From NCBI GenBank assembly GCA_007753675.1, contig CP036432.1:10573381-10637380 (forward strand): DNA of 64,000 nucleotides, given 5' to 3'. The notes under the pieces are model-generated. The model was not told the DNA's origin. It did not search any database and saw only the letters and a program-made list of their open reading frames with translations. How positions within the stretch are numbered: the first letter of the stretch is position 1; every line of letters starts with the position of its first letter. Below are positions 8,959 through 17,130 of this stretch, in pieces. The position numbers and the translations under genes are program-made. Source of the stretch: Stieleria magnilauensis. GTDB lineage: Bacteria > Planctomycetota > Planctomycetia > Pirellulales > Pirellulaceae.

Positions 8959-9453
8959 ATGACACCGACGCTCCAGCATTTCATCGACGAACTGGCTGCT
9001 CAAGGTGTTGATGATCCGGGGTGGCGCCTGGAACTGGACGAAAGACCACATCTCGTGCTTGATCCGTTAGACAATGTCGTTGGTCCGCTCGAGGTCTGGG
9101 ACGACACTTGTGAGCTGACGCTGGTATTTGGCAAATGCTACCACTGTCATTTCGATGGATGCGAATCTGACCTATTGGCAAGCGCGACTGATGAACAGCG
9201 TCTTGCAGCAGCTGCATCCCTAACTGCCGAATACGTTGCACGAATTCTTGATTCCCGAATCGGTGTTGCGGTACACTATCGTGGCGATACTTGCATCGGC
9301 GCAGCCCTTATTTATCTCGATGACGATGGTGTGGATGCATCGCAATTAGCCGAATCGACCATTGGGCTGTACGGTGGTAATATCCGTACAGAACGGTTTC
9401 TTTGGTCGGGACCGGTACCCGCCCCGCAAAATCAAAACGGCGGCGAACCATGA
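8959..9453 (+). CDS. Cassette ORF, hypothetical protein (164 aa)
   Basis: A soluble acidic protein with no family I recognise. A Cys/His cluster (GKCYHCHFDGC) near residue 60 could bind metal, and a helical region follows (ATDEQRLAAAASLTAEYVARIL). It ends NGGEP, with the stop formed inside the attC left core (GAACCATGA), so its end is set by the recombination site. ATG at 8959 lies 15 bases after attC site 2. Confidence 0.75.
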   Translation: MTPTLQHFIDELAAQGVDDPGWRLELDERPHLVLDPLDNVVGPLEVWDDTCELTLVFGKCYHCHFDGCESDLLASATDEQRLAAAASLTAEYVARILDSRIGVAVHYRGDTCIGAALIYLDDDGVDASQLAESTIGLYGGNIRTERFLWSGPVPAPQNQNGGEP

Positions 9454-9531
9454 AATGCACGGGAGAACGGGTGGTCCGTTTTCTCGTCTGCTTGCAGGTC
9501 GTTCGCCCGCTCCCCGTGATTTCTAACGTTC
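9445..9531 (+). repeat. attC site 3
   Basis: An uninterrupted 87-nt site. Left arm 9445-9471 (GAACCATGAAATGCACGGG...) pairs with right arm 9506-9531 (...CCCCGTGATTTCTAACGTTC). It overlaps the last codons of the preceding ORF; the next ATG follows 16 bases later. Confidence 0.9.
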
Positions 9532-9547
9532 TTCTGCTATAGATCGC

Positions 9548-10039
9548 ATGCAGCGTTTTACGAAACCACGACTCTTGATTACCGCGTTCGGTTTGCTTTG
9601 CCTTATCGGCTACATGTTCGTATGGCCAGAATGCTACTTGCGCCTTGCTCCGATTGAAACGAACATCAGAAAGCCAACGCCAGACTATGTTGGGTCTCAC
9701 CGTTTCACCTATTGTAAAGGGATTTACGGCATCACCGAATTCGGAGACATACGTCTTGCTGTTCGTGGTTGCTGGTTTACCGGGAGTTCATCAAGCAGTG
9801 AGATCGTCCTAACGAATGTCAAGAACGGCGCATGGACTGGTGGAAGCACAGGAGTAGGGAAACGAAGATTCACAACGTCTCAGGTAGATGGAGGTACGGC
9901 TTGCACTTTCGCTGGACTATCGTTTGAGATCGTTGATGGCATGTTGAGAATAAACGATTCGACAATTCCTGCGTATGATGGTGATCGGTTGGTCATCATC
10001 AACATGTCAGGCGAAGTTGAATCGATCAGCAAAATTTGA
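9548..10039 (+). CDS. Cassette ORF, secreted or membrane-anchored hypothetical protein (163 aa)
   Basis: The N-terminus is a signal anchor or signal peptide (KPRLLITAFGLLCLIGYMFVW after a basic start). The rest looks like a small beta-rich extracytoplasmic domain with three Cys. I do not recognise a family. It ends 21 bases before the GAAC of attC site 4, which carries group II intron 1. Confidence 0.7.
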   Translation: MQRFTKPRLLITAFGLLCLIGYMFVWPECYLRLAPIETNIRKPTPDYVGSHRFTYCKGIYGITEFGDIRLAVRGCWFTGSSSSSEIVLTNVKNGAWTGGSTGVGKRRFTTSQVDGGTACTFAGLSFEIVDGMLRINDSTIPAYDGDRLVIINMSGEVESISKI

Positions 10040-10060
10040 CGTATGCACGGTCGCACAGAA

Positions 10061-10950
10061 GAACCAAGAATATCGGGATAGGGGTCCGGATCGCTCCGGA
10101 ACCCCTCCCACACCACCGGACATGCGGGTCCGCATCCGGCGGTTGAGTACGAGTTTTAAATCTCCACGTTGCCGTGAAGACTTGGGGCCATTGAATCACG
10201 ACCAGCGCCGCAACTGGCTGACCGCCATACGGCGATTTGTCTCCGAAGAGACAACAGCACGAGCTACCCACGATACGTACTTGCTCGTTCCCTTCGGGCC
10301 TTCGCGGGCCACAAGGGTCCGCTACGATGCCCTCTGCTGACTTCCAGTCGGCACCGAGTAACTTTCGAATGCACGGCCCTGGCTTTCGGGCAAGCCCTAC
10401 TCCCAGGTACGCCAACTGGATCTCCCCAGATAAGAACGCGATCTGTCCCTGCCCAAGCTCCCCATTTACCTACGCCCAGAGTTTTTCAAGGCATCCGCCG
10501 GGCTTCCGGTTCGGCTTCGCGGTCAGCAGCCCGCTGGAACGCCTTGGGTCGCTCTGCGACGGGCCTGGAGTCGTCGGCCTCGTATGAGGTTTCTGTTCGT
10601 AACAAACGCAGGTCTTGGCGAGAATGTGGCTGAAACGTTGTGTCGAGGACCTTTGCGCGATTCAGTTTTCGTCGAAACGCGCGATCCAAGACCAATAGCC
10701 AGCTTTACGAGCACATTCGCAGGCTTCCTCTCCACGGTCTGTTGCCTCGCCGCAGTTGCCCTCGCCTCGTACTGTCTTTCGTTAGAATTTCATTTGGTAT
10801 ACTGACTCCAAGAAAGAAACCGGAACTAAGTACAGGGGACTTTCACCCCACAAGATCACGCCCATGTTGGGCGTACTGCACGCGGAGCACGGCTTGCGAG
10901 GTTTCACAAATAGAAAGTCGTCTCTCCGTGCCCGGTGACGGCTGCCGTTC
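10061..10950 (+). repeat. attC site 4, split by group II intron 1
   Basis: The first ten bases (GAACCAAGAA, 10061-10070) and the remainder (TGCACGCGGAGCACGG..., 10877-10950) are separated by the intron. Rejoined, the left arm pairs with 10926-10950 (CCGTGCCCGGTGACGG...GTTC) and the site is 84 nt long, the same as its intact neighbours. This supports the intron boundaries. Confidence 0.82.
10071..10876 (-). mobile_element. Group IIC (attC-type) intron 1, ORF-less, 806 bp
   Basis: On the minus strand the 5' end is GTACGCCCAACATGGGCGTG at 10876, followed by the group II signature GGGGTGAAAGTCCCC. The 3' end has domain V (CGCCGGATGCGGACCCGC..., near 10110-10143, with a class-C CGC triad) and a domain VI stem ending in CCTATCCCGATA at 10071. 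No reverse-transcriptase frame remains. The sequence is almost identical to intron 3. Class C-attC introns are known to insert into integron attC sites, as here; excision or spread would need a maturase supplied in trans. Confidence 0.85.
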
Positions 10951-10977
10951 TGTCATTGATTTTGTTGGGCATCGCCA

Positions 10978-11412
10978 ATGGTCTTTGTAGATCCAAACGA
11001 TCCGGAGTCAGTCGAACAAGCGAGCGAGATACTCCAATCACAAATCCATGTGTTGGTGGACTCTCTGAAACGCGCGATTTACGCGTCTTGGCTTCGGCTG
11101 AAAGATGTCAATGCTGTTGAAACCATGTATCAACGCATCTTTACTCGCGCAATTGACGATTTTCGAGGTGATCCAGACGAATACATGCAAAGCCTGGAGA
11201 TGGAAACTAAAAACGCTACTGACCAATCGATGGCAGATCCTGCGGTAGGCAAACGGGCAAGAGAGCAACAGATACGGATTATCTTGTACCTCATTTGGAT
11301 GGGACTACCGCCCGAACGACGGAACCTCGACGAACTCAACATTGATATTCAGAAGATCTTGGATAGCGCCATGTATGACGTACGCGGAGACGCATTCGGG
11401 CTCAACAACTAA
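10978..11412 (+). CDS. Cassette ORF, hypothetical helical protein (144 aa)
   Basis: A mostly helical, soluble, charged protein with no signal peptide. I do not recognise its family. ATG at 10978 lies 27 bases after attC site 4. Its own attC (site 5) begins at GAAC 11455 and is interrupted by IS91-like copy 2. Confidence 0.7.
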   Translation: MVFVDPNDPESVEQASEILQSQIHVLVDSLKRAIYASWLRLKDVNAVETMYQRIFTRAIDDFRGDPDEYMQSLEMETKNATDQSMADPAVGKRAREQQIRIILYLIWMGLPPERRNLDELNIDIQKILDSAMYDVRGDAFGLNN

Positions 11413-11788
11413 CTCCACCAACAGTCTGGCCAGAATCTGGGAAGACAGAAGACAGAACCAGTAAGGATTTGACTTCGCGAGCTTGCGAGCCGAAGTTCAA
11501 GTCCTCTGTTCAAGAAGCCCGATAACGCTCGCTCGGCCGCCTAAATCTCTCTTGGATTTTGCTTCGATGGCCCGGGCTCGTTCAAGACGTATCTGCCAGG
11601 TGCGATGCTCTTCGGCGGTTGCCATGCTGGTCTCGATACGGTGAGCCGGCGGCAGCGGATGTGCGTTTTGCCTGCCAAGGTGCGCTTCGGCACCACGTCT
11701 GCGCGAATTTGAACGCGATCAGCGCAGAGCGTCTCTGTTCGCCTCCCCGATGACGTTTGATTTTGTGTCTCCGATTTCCGTTGAACGT

Positions 11789-12946
11789 TCAATTGGCTCT
11801 CCTTTGAAACGCCGCCGGTGGAGGTCCACGAGGAAGTGGCATCGGGTCGAAGCTGACCGTCACCACACGCAGGTCACCACCACAGTGGGCACAGCGAGGC
11901 TCGCTGACGAGACGTTCCGGTTGTGGAGCATGCCCGCTGGCCAACCAGTACACCCAGCCCAGATGCATCCACACAAGGAGTTGCAGTTCATCCAGGCGGA
12001 TCGCCGAATTGCTGCTCATCCAGCCATAGTGCCGCACTTTCTGGAATCCGCTGGGGAGAATGTGCTGCGCGAATCCCTCGACGAACTTGACACCTTTAAC
12101 GTTCCGCTCGATCGTCCGCTTGGCCTTTGTGGGCGTGACGGTGTACGAGACCGAACTGTCGGTGACCGAGACGATCCGTTTGTCGCTGATCGCGACTCGA
12201 TGGATGTAGGGCGCGAGGTAACGCAATGAGCCCCACGCATTTCCGACCGCTTCGATGTCCACCACGAAGTTCTTCTTCCACGCTTCGCGCGGCACCGAAT
12301 CGTAAAGTCCACAGCGGCGAAGCTCGTCAGCCAACTTCGCTTTGTAGACCCGAACCAGGGTGCCGTGGCGAAACAGGAAGCCTTGCGGTGTGCTCTGCCA
12401 GCCGATCGCCGCGCCCTCCTCATCGACCTTCACTCCACCGCCGGTGATGATGTAGTGAATGTGCGGATGATAGACGAGCGGATCTCGCCCCCAAGTGTGC
12501 AGAACGCCGAAGTAACCGAGCTTGCATCCTTTCAGTGCTTTGGTTGCGGCACCGACGTCCCGAATGCTCTGTGCCGAAGCATCAAAGAGCGAACGATAGC
12601 CTTCACGTTGGTTCGCGCGCAGCACCAAGCCGACTTCACGGGGAACCGTGAAGGTGACGAAGAAGTGATGAACCGGTAGCAACCGCTTCTGATGCTTCTC
12701 GATCCAACGTTGCGACTTCTCGTGACCACAGGTGGCGCAGTGACGATTTCCGCAGCTCCGTCCCGTCCAATGCGTTTGGCCGCAGCCGTCGCATCGATAC
12801 AGGACTCCGCCAAGGGCACCGGTTCGGCAAAACGGCAACAACGAGATCACGCGTGCAACCTGATACAGTGACTCGGGGAGCGGGTCGGGAAGCTTGGCGA
12901 GGTATGCCGGTCCATGCTTGGCGATGGCTTCGGCCAGCGTGGACAC
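11789..12946 (-). CDS. IS91-family Y1/HUH transposase, copy 2
   Basis: 385 aa, identical in its visible motifs to copy 1 except residue 168, which is Thr instead of Pro right after the HUH motif (HPHIHYII-T-GGG). IS91 relatives usually have Pro there, so copies 1 and 3 carry the usual form. The frame is intact. Confidence 0.92.
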   Translation of the reverse strand: MSTLAEAIAKHGPAYLAKLPDPLPESLYQVARVISLLPFCRTGALGGVLYRCDGCGQTHWTGRSCGNRHCATCGHEKSQRWIEKHQKRLLPVHHFFVTFTVPREVGLVLRANQREGYRSLFDASAQSIRDVGAATKALKGCKLGYFGVLHTWGRDPLVYHPHIHYIITGGGVKVDEEGAAIGWQSTPQGFLFRHGTLVRVYKAKLADELRRCGLYDSVPREAWKKNFVVDIEAVGNAWGSLRYLAPYIHRVAISDKRIVSVTDSSVSYTVTPTKAKRTIERNVKGVKFVEGFAQHILPSGFQKVRHYGWMSSNSAIRLDELQLLVWMHLGWVYWLASGHAPQPERLVSEPRCAHCGGDLRVVTVSFDPMPLPRGPPPAAFQRRAN

Positions 12947-12961
12947 GTTTCGGCGACCGGT

Positions 12962-13900
12962 TTACTTCAGTCGTGCGGGACAGCCGAGCGCATCGGGATC
13001 ATCGTCGTCCCCCGGCAACTTTCCGAACAGTCCGTCGATCGCTCCCCGCGCATTGGCCTCCGCATCTTCGGTCAGATGTAGATAAACGAGGGTCGTCTGC
13101 AGCGAGGAGTGCCCCATGTATTTCTGGATGACCTTCAGCCCAACTCCGGCTTCGAGCAGATGCGTTGCGTAAGAATGTCGCAACGTGTGGATCGTGATTT
13201 TCTTGCCGAAGTTGAGCTTCTTGGCGATCTGCTTCATCGCACCTTGGACGGTGGTTTCCGACATCGGACGCTCGGCCTTGCTCTTGCCATGGATGTCGAA
13301 GCAGTACCCGGGCGAAACGGCGGGGAAGATCCACGTGTCGTGATGATGGGTCAGCCAATAGGCACGCAGCAACTTCAGAGTTGATTCTGGCAGCGGGACG
13401 TAACGATCCTTTGCCCCTTTGCCGCGGTGGATGTGGGCAAAGCCGCGTTGGCTTTGCAGATCCGTCGTCTGCAGATGAAGCGCTTCGTTCAGCCTTAAGC
13501 CCATCGAATAAGCGGTCCAGAAATACGCGTAAATCCGCAAGGTGTTCGCCTGACCGATCAACTCGTGGGTTTGGCTGATGGTCAGGACTTCCGGCAGTGC
13601 GGTGATGTTTTGCAGTTTGAGCATGGAAAAGATGTCCCAGTCTCGCTTGCAGGTGCGGGTAAAAAAGAACTTCACTCCCGAGAGGGCGACACGCAGTGAA
13701 CCGTAGGCGAAACCTCGGTCGTTCTTGAGGTGCAAGAAGAATTGGCGAACATGGTTCTCAGTGACTTGGTCGGGGGAGCACTTGGCGAAATCGGAGAGTT
13801 GCAGGTCTTCGCTGAGTTTTTGACGAAGATCCTCGGGAAAGTAGGCCCCCAGAGCAGCAGACTTTTGCGAATTGCGGCGACGATTGTTAGACTTGGACAT
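12962..13900 (-). CDS. Tyrosine recombinase of the IS91-like element, copy 2 (18-aa deletion)
   Basis: 312 aa. It lacks residues 37-54 of copy 1 (GMAKRTHDGYIRAIRQLS), part of the N-terminal DNA-binding helices. The deletion lies precisely between two GGAGAGTTGC repeats present in copies 1 and 3, so it arose by slippage or recombination. The catalytic residues are unchanged. DNA binding is probably weakened. Confidence 0.9.
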   Translation of the reverse strand: MSKSNNRRRNSQKSAALGAYFPEDLRQKLSEDLQLSDFAKCSPDQVTENHVRQFFLHLKNDRGFAYGSLRVALSGVKFFFTRTCKRDWDIFSMLKLQNITALPEVLTISQTHELIGQANTLRIYAYFWTAYSMGLRLNEALHLQTTDLQSQRGFAHIHRGKGAKDRYVPLPESTLKLLRAYWLTHHHDTWIFPAVSPGYCFDIHGKSKAERPMSETTVQGAMKQIAKKLNFGKKITIHTLRHSYATHLLEAGVGLKVIQKYMGHSSLQTTLVYLHLTEDAEANARGAIDGLFGKLPGDDDDPDALGCPARLK

Positions 13901-14003
13901 CGAAAGTTCCTTGTGGAAGGAGTGTGTGAAGCGGTTCACCGTGAACCGCTCCTTCCATCAAGGTCTCATACCCACCAAAATCCCGCCGCGAAGCGGCTTA
14001 CTT

Positions 14004-14088
14004 GAACAAAGGGTTGCACACGGAGCCGCGGGCCGCGCGGGTCTTGGAATCAATGCCGTTCGCCGCGGCCCGGTGAACCCAAACGTTC
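14004..14088 (+). repeat. attC site 5 (right of IS91-like copy 2)
   Basis: Left arm 14004-14031 (GAACAAAGGGTTGCACACGG...) pairs with right arm 14063-14088 (...CGGTGAACCCAAACGTTC), leaving extra bases on the left. The length is 85 nt. The IS91-like element lies exactly left of its GAAC; a second GAAC (11455-11458) lies left of the element. Confidence 0.88.
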
Positions 14089-14107
14089 TGCCAATGAAAT
14101 TTGTTCA

Positions 14108-14590
14108 ATGCGTCAACTGAGAATCAGCGCCTATATCTGTGCTTGCTTTGGATTTTTGACTCTGGGGTGTCAGCGGAACGTCACCATCACCAACCCAGAC
14201 GGAGAGGCTGCAAGCCTTGGGACGTTTTGGATGGCACCCATGCAGATAATGCAATGGGCCATTCCGTTGACGTATTTCGTTTTTGCTGTGGCTGCATTGA
14301 TCGCTCTGTTTCGGTACAAATCCATAGCTTCACTTCTCCTGAGCATTGCCTTCGTATCTATTCTTACTGGCACCATTGGAAGCATTGCCGCCGAGTATCC
14401 GATGAGAGGTGCTACGATCGACGATATTAATTCTGGGGCTGCTCACCCAATTGTGTGGCTTCTGAATCTTTCAAACTCGTTGGTCGCAGCGGGTTACTCT
14501 ATATCTGTATTGGGCGGACTTGCAGCTTTACGACAAGTAACGCATCAACAGCGAATCGAGAATAGGGCAGAACCATGGGTATCGGGATAG
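14108..14590 (+). CDS. Cassette ORF, probable multi-pass membrane lipoprotein (160 aa)
   Basis: The N-terminus looks like a lipoprotein signal (CACFGFLTLGC at the probable lipobox), followed by about three further hydrophobic segments (IPLTYFVFAVAALIALF, SIASLLLSIAFVSILTGTIG, VAAGYSISVLGGLAAL). No family is recognised. The frame runs through the attC left core and stops 11 bases inside group II intron 2, so the last residues (AEPWVSG) are encoded by attC plus intron. Without the intron the protein would end differently. Confidence 0.7.
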   Translation: MRQLRISAYICACFGFLTLGCQRNVTITNPDGEAASLGTFWMAPMQIMQWAIPLTYFVFAVAALIALFRYKSIASLLLSIAFVSILTGTIGSIAAEYPMRGATIDDINSGAAHPIVWLLNLSNSLVAAGYSISVLGGLAALRQVTHQQRIENRAEPWVSG

Positions 14591-16319
14591 GGACCCGGAT
14601 TGCTCCGGGTTCCCTCCCACACCACCTAGCATGCGGGTCCGCACTAGGCGGTTCGCCGTTTCGGAGCAAGCCCGCTCCATCTTTCTTCAAGCGTGAATAA
14701 GCCTTGAGATTGCAGCCAGGCGTTCGTCATGGCTCGCTGAACGCCAGACGTCATCGAGAGACGCCAGGGACCCTTGCCCGAGTGGGCCGGAGGGTAGGCT
14801 TCATCGTAGGAGACTCCAAGAGCTTGCAACTTCTTCAATCGGGTGCGGGGTAAGCGCCAATTGCTCCAGTAACACGCTCGGACGCGTCGCCGAAGCCACT
14901 TGTCCAGAGTGAGCGTTGTACTCTTGCGTTGCTCCAATACGAAGTAATCGATCCAACCGCGAAGGTAAAGGCGAAGTTCGCGAAACCGCTGACGCATCGA
15001 AATGCCGCGGTTGCGGGTCAAAATTTCTTTCGCCCGTTGTTTGAACTTCTTGAGACTCTTCGGGCTCACTCGGATCTGGCCGCCGAAACCATGGAATTGG
15101 TAGCCGAGGAACTCGACACCGGCGGTTCGGCAGACACGACTTTTGTCGCGATTGACGACCAGTTTCAGTGTCCCAGTGAGATAACGTTCCATGTCCACGC
15201 ACCAGCGGAAGCCGCTGCGAATCGTTTGCTGGATCTGCTTTGCAGCTCCATGTGCGGATCGCTTGGGTCGAAATCCGAAACTCGATTCGGAGAATCCGGG
15301 GTCGAAAATCGGGGTCAAGACTTGCAGGATGGACTGTTGTATCAAGCGGTCGATCACGTTTGGGATACCGAGATCTCGCGTGCCGCCATCCGGTTTGGGA
15401 ATCGACTTGCGCCGGGAGGGTCCCGGACGATAAGTTCCTTCCAAGAGTTGTCGGCGAACTTCTGGCCAATGGTGCCGGAAGGTCTCGAAGAAATCGTCAA
15501 GGGTGATGCCATCGGGACCAGGGGCCCCTTTGTTGGCTTTGACGTTCTTCCAAGCGCGCTCAATGTTAGCGTCGTCGACAACTGCTTCTATCAGAGAAAA
15601 TAGAGAAAGGTCCAAGGCTGACTTCTCCGTGGCCGCCGAAGCCGCAAGGCTCGACTGAGTTTTATGCGCGGCATCTCCAGGGACAGCGTCACTGGGACAC
15701 GATGCGTTGGGATTCTTCGAGGTCACGGGTGGTTCGTTCCTTGTAAAATGACGTTCGGCCCTTCGCCCGACCGTTGGAATGCGGCCGTTGGCTACTATGG
15801 CTTTTGCTGACTTCTCAGAGTACGGAATACGTTACCGCATCCGCCCCACCTTTCGGGCAAGCCCTACTCGCGGGTACACGCCCCGGCGGATGCCGCTGAA
15901 GGCTCCTGAGATCTCCCCAAATAAGCGATCGTGATCTGTCCCTGCCCAAGCTCCCCATTTACCTACGCCCAGAGTTTTTTCAAGGCATCCGCCGGGCTTC
16001 CGGTTCGGCTTCGCGGTCAGCAGCCCGCTGGAACGCCTTGGGTCGCTCTGCGACGGGCCTGGAGTCGTCGGCCTCATATGAGGTTTCTGTTCGTAACCTG
16101 GCAGGTCTTGGCGAGAATGTGGTCAACGGCGTGGTTCAGGTTGACACTTACGCACACATCCCTAGGCTTCCTCTCCACGGTCTGTTGCCTCGCCGCAGTT
16201 GCCCTCGCCTCGTACTGTCTTTCGTTAGAATTTCATTTGGTATACTGACTCCAAAAAAGAAACCGGAACTAAGTACAGGGGACTTTCACCCCATAAGATC
16301 ACGCCCATGTTGGGCGTAC
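14580..16319 (-). mobile_element. Group IIC (attC-type) intron 2 with RT gene, 1740 bp
   Basis: The minus-strand 5' end is GTACGCCCAACATGGGCGTG at 16319, with GGGGTGAAAGTCCCC soon after. Domain V (CGCCTAGTGCGGACCCGC, near 14620-14651) and domain VI, ending at 14580, lie at the 3' end. It encodes a reverse transcriptase/maturase whose stop overlaps the start of domain V. The intron sits ten bases into attC site 6 on the opposite strand, exactly as introns 1 and 3 do. Its encoded RT is internally deleted, so it is probably not mobile on its own. Confidence 0.9.
14644..15726 (-). CDS. ltrA: Group II intron reverse transcriptase/maturase with internal deletion of the catalytic core
   Basis: 360 aa, shorter than the usual 420 or so for class C. 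The N-terminal RT blocks are present (GAPGPDGITLDDF, YRPGPSRRKSIPKPDGGTRD, GIPNVIDRLIQQSILQVL, SSFGFRPKRSAHGA). Directly after RWCVDMERYL the frame jumps to LKLVVNRDKSRVCRTAGVEFLGY. The segment that should hold the PQGG block and the YADD metal-binding motif is therefore missing, in frame. The maturase (X) domain follows (YLRGWIDYF...LDKWLRRRVR). There is no endonuclease domain, normal for class C. The product cannot reverse transcribe, but might still act as a maturase; that is inference. Confidence 0.9.
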   Translation of the reverse strand: MTSKNPNASCPSDAVPGDAAHKTQSSLAASAATEKSALDLSLFSLIEAVVDDANIERAWKNVKANKGAPGPDGITLDDFFETFRHHWPEVRRQLLEGTYRPGPSRRKSIPKPDGGTRDLGIPNVIDRLIQQSILQVLTPIFDPGFSESSFGFRPKRSAHGAAKQIQQTIRSGFRWCVDMERYLTGTLKLVVNRDKSRVCRTAGVEFLGYQFHGFGGQIRVSPKSLKKFKQRAKEILTRNRGISMRQRFRELRLYLRGWIDYFVLEQRKSTTLTLDKWLRRRVRACYWSNWRLPRTRLKKLQALGVSYDEAYPPAHSGKGPWRLSMTSGVQRAMTNAWLQSQGLFTLEERWSGLAPKRRTA

Positions 16320-16417
16320 TGCACCACAGTCGGCGAGTCAAGTTTGTATTTGGGTTCAGGTCCATCGCGCCGACGCGGTGACCACCGCCGTTCGTCGTAA
16401 GCTATTCGGGCGCATAC

Positions 16418-16876
16418 ATGGCTTGGCCACGCAATCTACTCGAACTCCGAATTGGCACGGTTGGTCTTTCCGATGACCAGGAAGTTGCGATTCGCAAGAT
16501 CTGCAACAGACTGGCGGCCAACCCGATGCTTGTCGACCACCTAGCAATTAAAGGCGGTAGCGCTGAAGCGATGTTCGTGACATTTCTCTTTGCCACAAGC
16601 GAGCCCAATGATCTTTGGGGAGACTTGCAAGTTCAGCTCTTCGGACACTCCGAGTTTGGTGATCGTGTCAAGAGTCGGTCCAGTGCACGCTGGATGGGCA
16701 ATCGTTTTCAAGACTATGTGTGGATCCATCGCGACTCAGAGCCCTGCAGTGAAGAACGTAGCGGTCTCGACAATCGGATTCTCTGCCCCGAGTGCGATGA
16801 GTACTACTCTTTTTTTACGGGCAATGACCCGAACAAATGCCCGTACTGTGGGAAAGCAGACGATTCTCACGGGTGA
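16418..16876 (+). CDS. Cassette ORF, hypothetical protein with C-terminal zinc ribbon (152 aa)
   Basis: An N-terminal domain of unknown type (about residues 1-115) is followed by a clear Cys4 zinc ribbon: CPECDEYYSF ... NKCPYCGKADD. ATG at 16418 lies 24 bases after attC site 6. A longer frame overlapping it at 16590-17054 is considered a shadow. I could not find an attC directly after this gene; the next recognisable attC core is GAAC at 18555, beyond an IS256 insertion. Confidence 0.72.
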   Translation: MAWPRNLLELRIGTVGLSDDQEVAIRKICNRLAANPMLVDHLAIKGGSAEAMFVTFLFATSEPNDLWGDLQVQLFGHSEFGDRVKSRSSARWMGNRFQDYVWIHRDSEPCSEERSGLDNRILCPECDEYYSFFTGNDPNKCPYCGKADDSHG

Positions 16877-17130
16877 AACCTTGCGTGTGGAGGTAATCGC
16901 ACGTAGGCAAAGCTCGACGGCGTGTGCGCGGAATGGCGTGACCTTGATCGACTTGCTTCCTGCCGCTGACCAACCGAATGCTCCGGTCGAATCGGCAGGA
17001 GACCGATCGTCGCTGATGGCGGATCTACCGAACGCTGTCGCGACAAGAAGATAGCGGCGTCTATCGCCGACCTCGGAAGAGTCGGGTCTACATGTCGACA
17101 TGCTATGCCAGAGACGGGCGCTTCGATCGC
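16877..17130. other. Cassette-array sequence interrupted by IS256 insertion
   Basis: No gene is recognised in this stretch, which resumes at 18505 after the IS256 element and runs to the half attC at 18555. It may be the decayed remainder of the zinc-ribbon cassette or of another cassette. Confidence 0.4.

Larger units (their letters stand above)
11459..14003 (-). mobile_element. IS91-like element, copy 2 (2545 bp), inserted in attC
   Basis: Same ends as copy 1: CAGTAAGG after GAAC (11455-11458) and CGGCTTACTT before GAAC (14004-14007). It is 54 bp shorter than copies 1 and 3 because of an in-frame deletion inside the integrase gene between two direct repeats of GGAGAGTTGC. The right flank is the remainder of attC site 5. 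Confidence 0.92.
14570..16393 (+). repeat. attC site 6, split by group II intron 2
   Basis: GAACCATGGG (14570-14579) and TGCACCACAGTCGGCG... (16320-16393) rejoin to an 84-nt site whose left arm pairs with 16368-16393 (CGCCGACGCGGTGACC...GTTC). The rejoined sequence closely resembles the uninterrupted site at 21398-21482. Confidence 0.85.

Noticed and set aside
16590-17054. 154-residue frame overlapping the zinc-ribbon cassette ORF
   Set aside because: It overlaps the ORF 16418-16876, which has a clear Cys4 ribbon; the longer frame has low-complexity composition and no motif.
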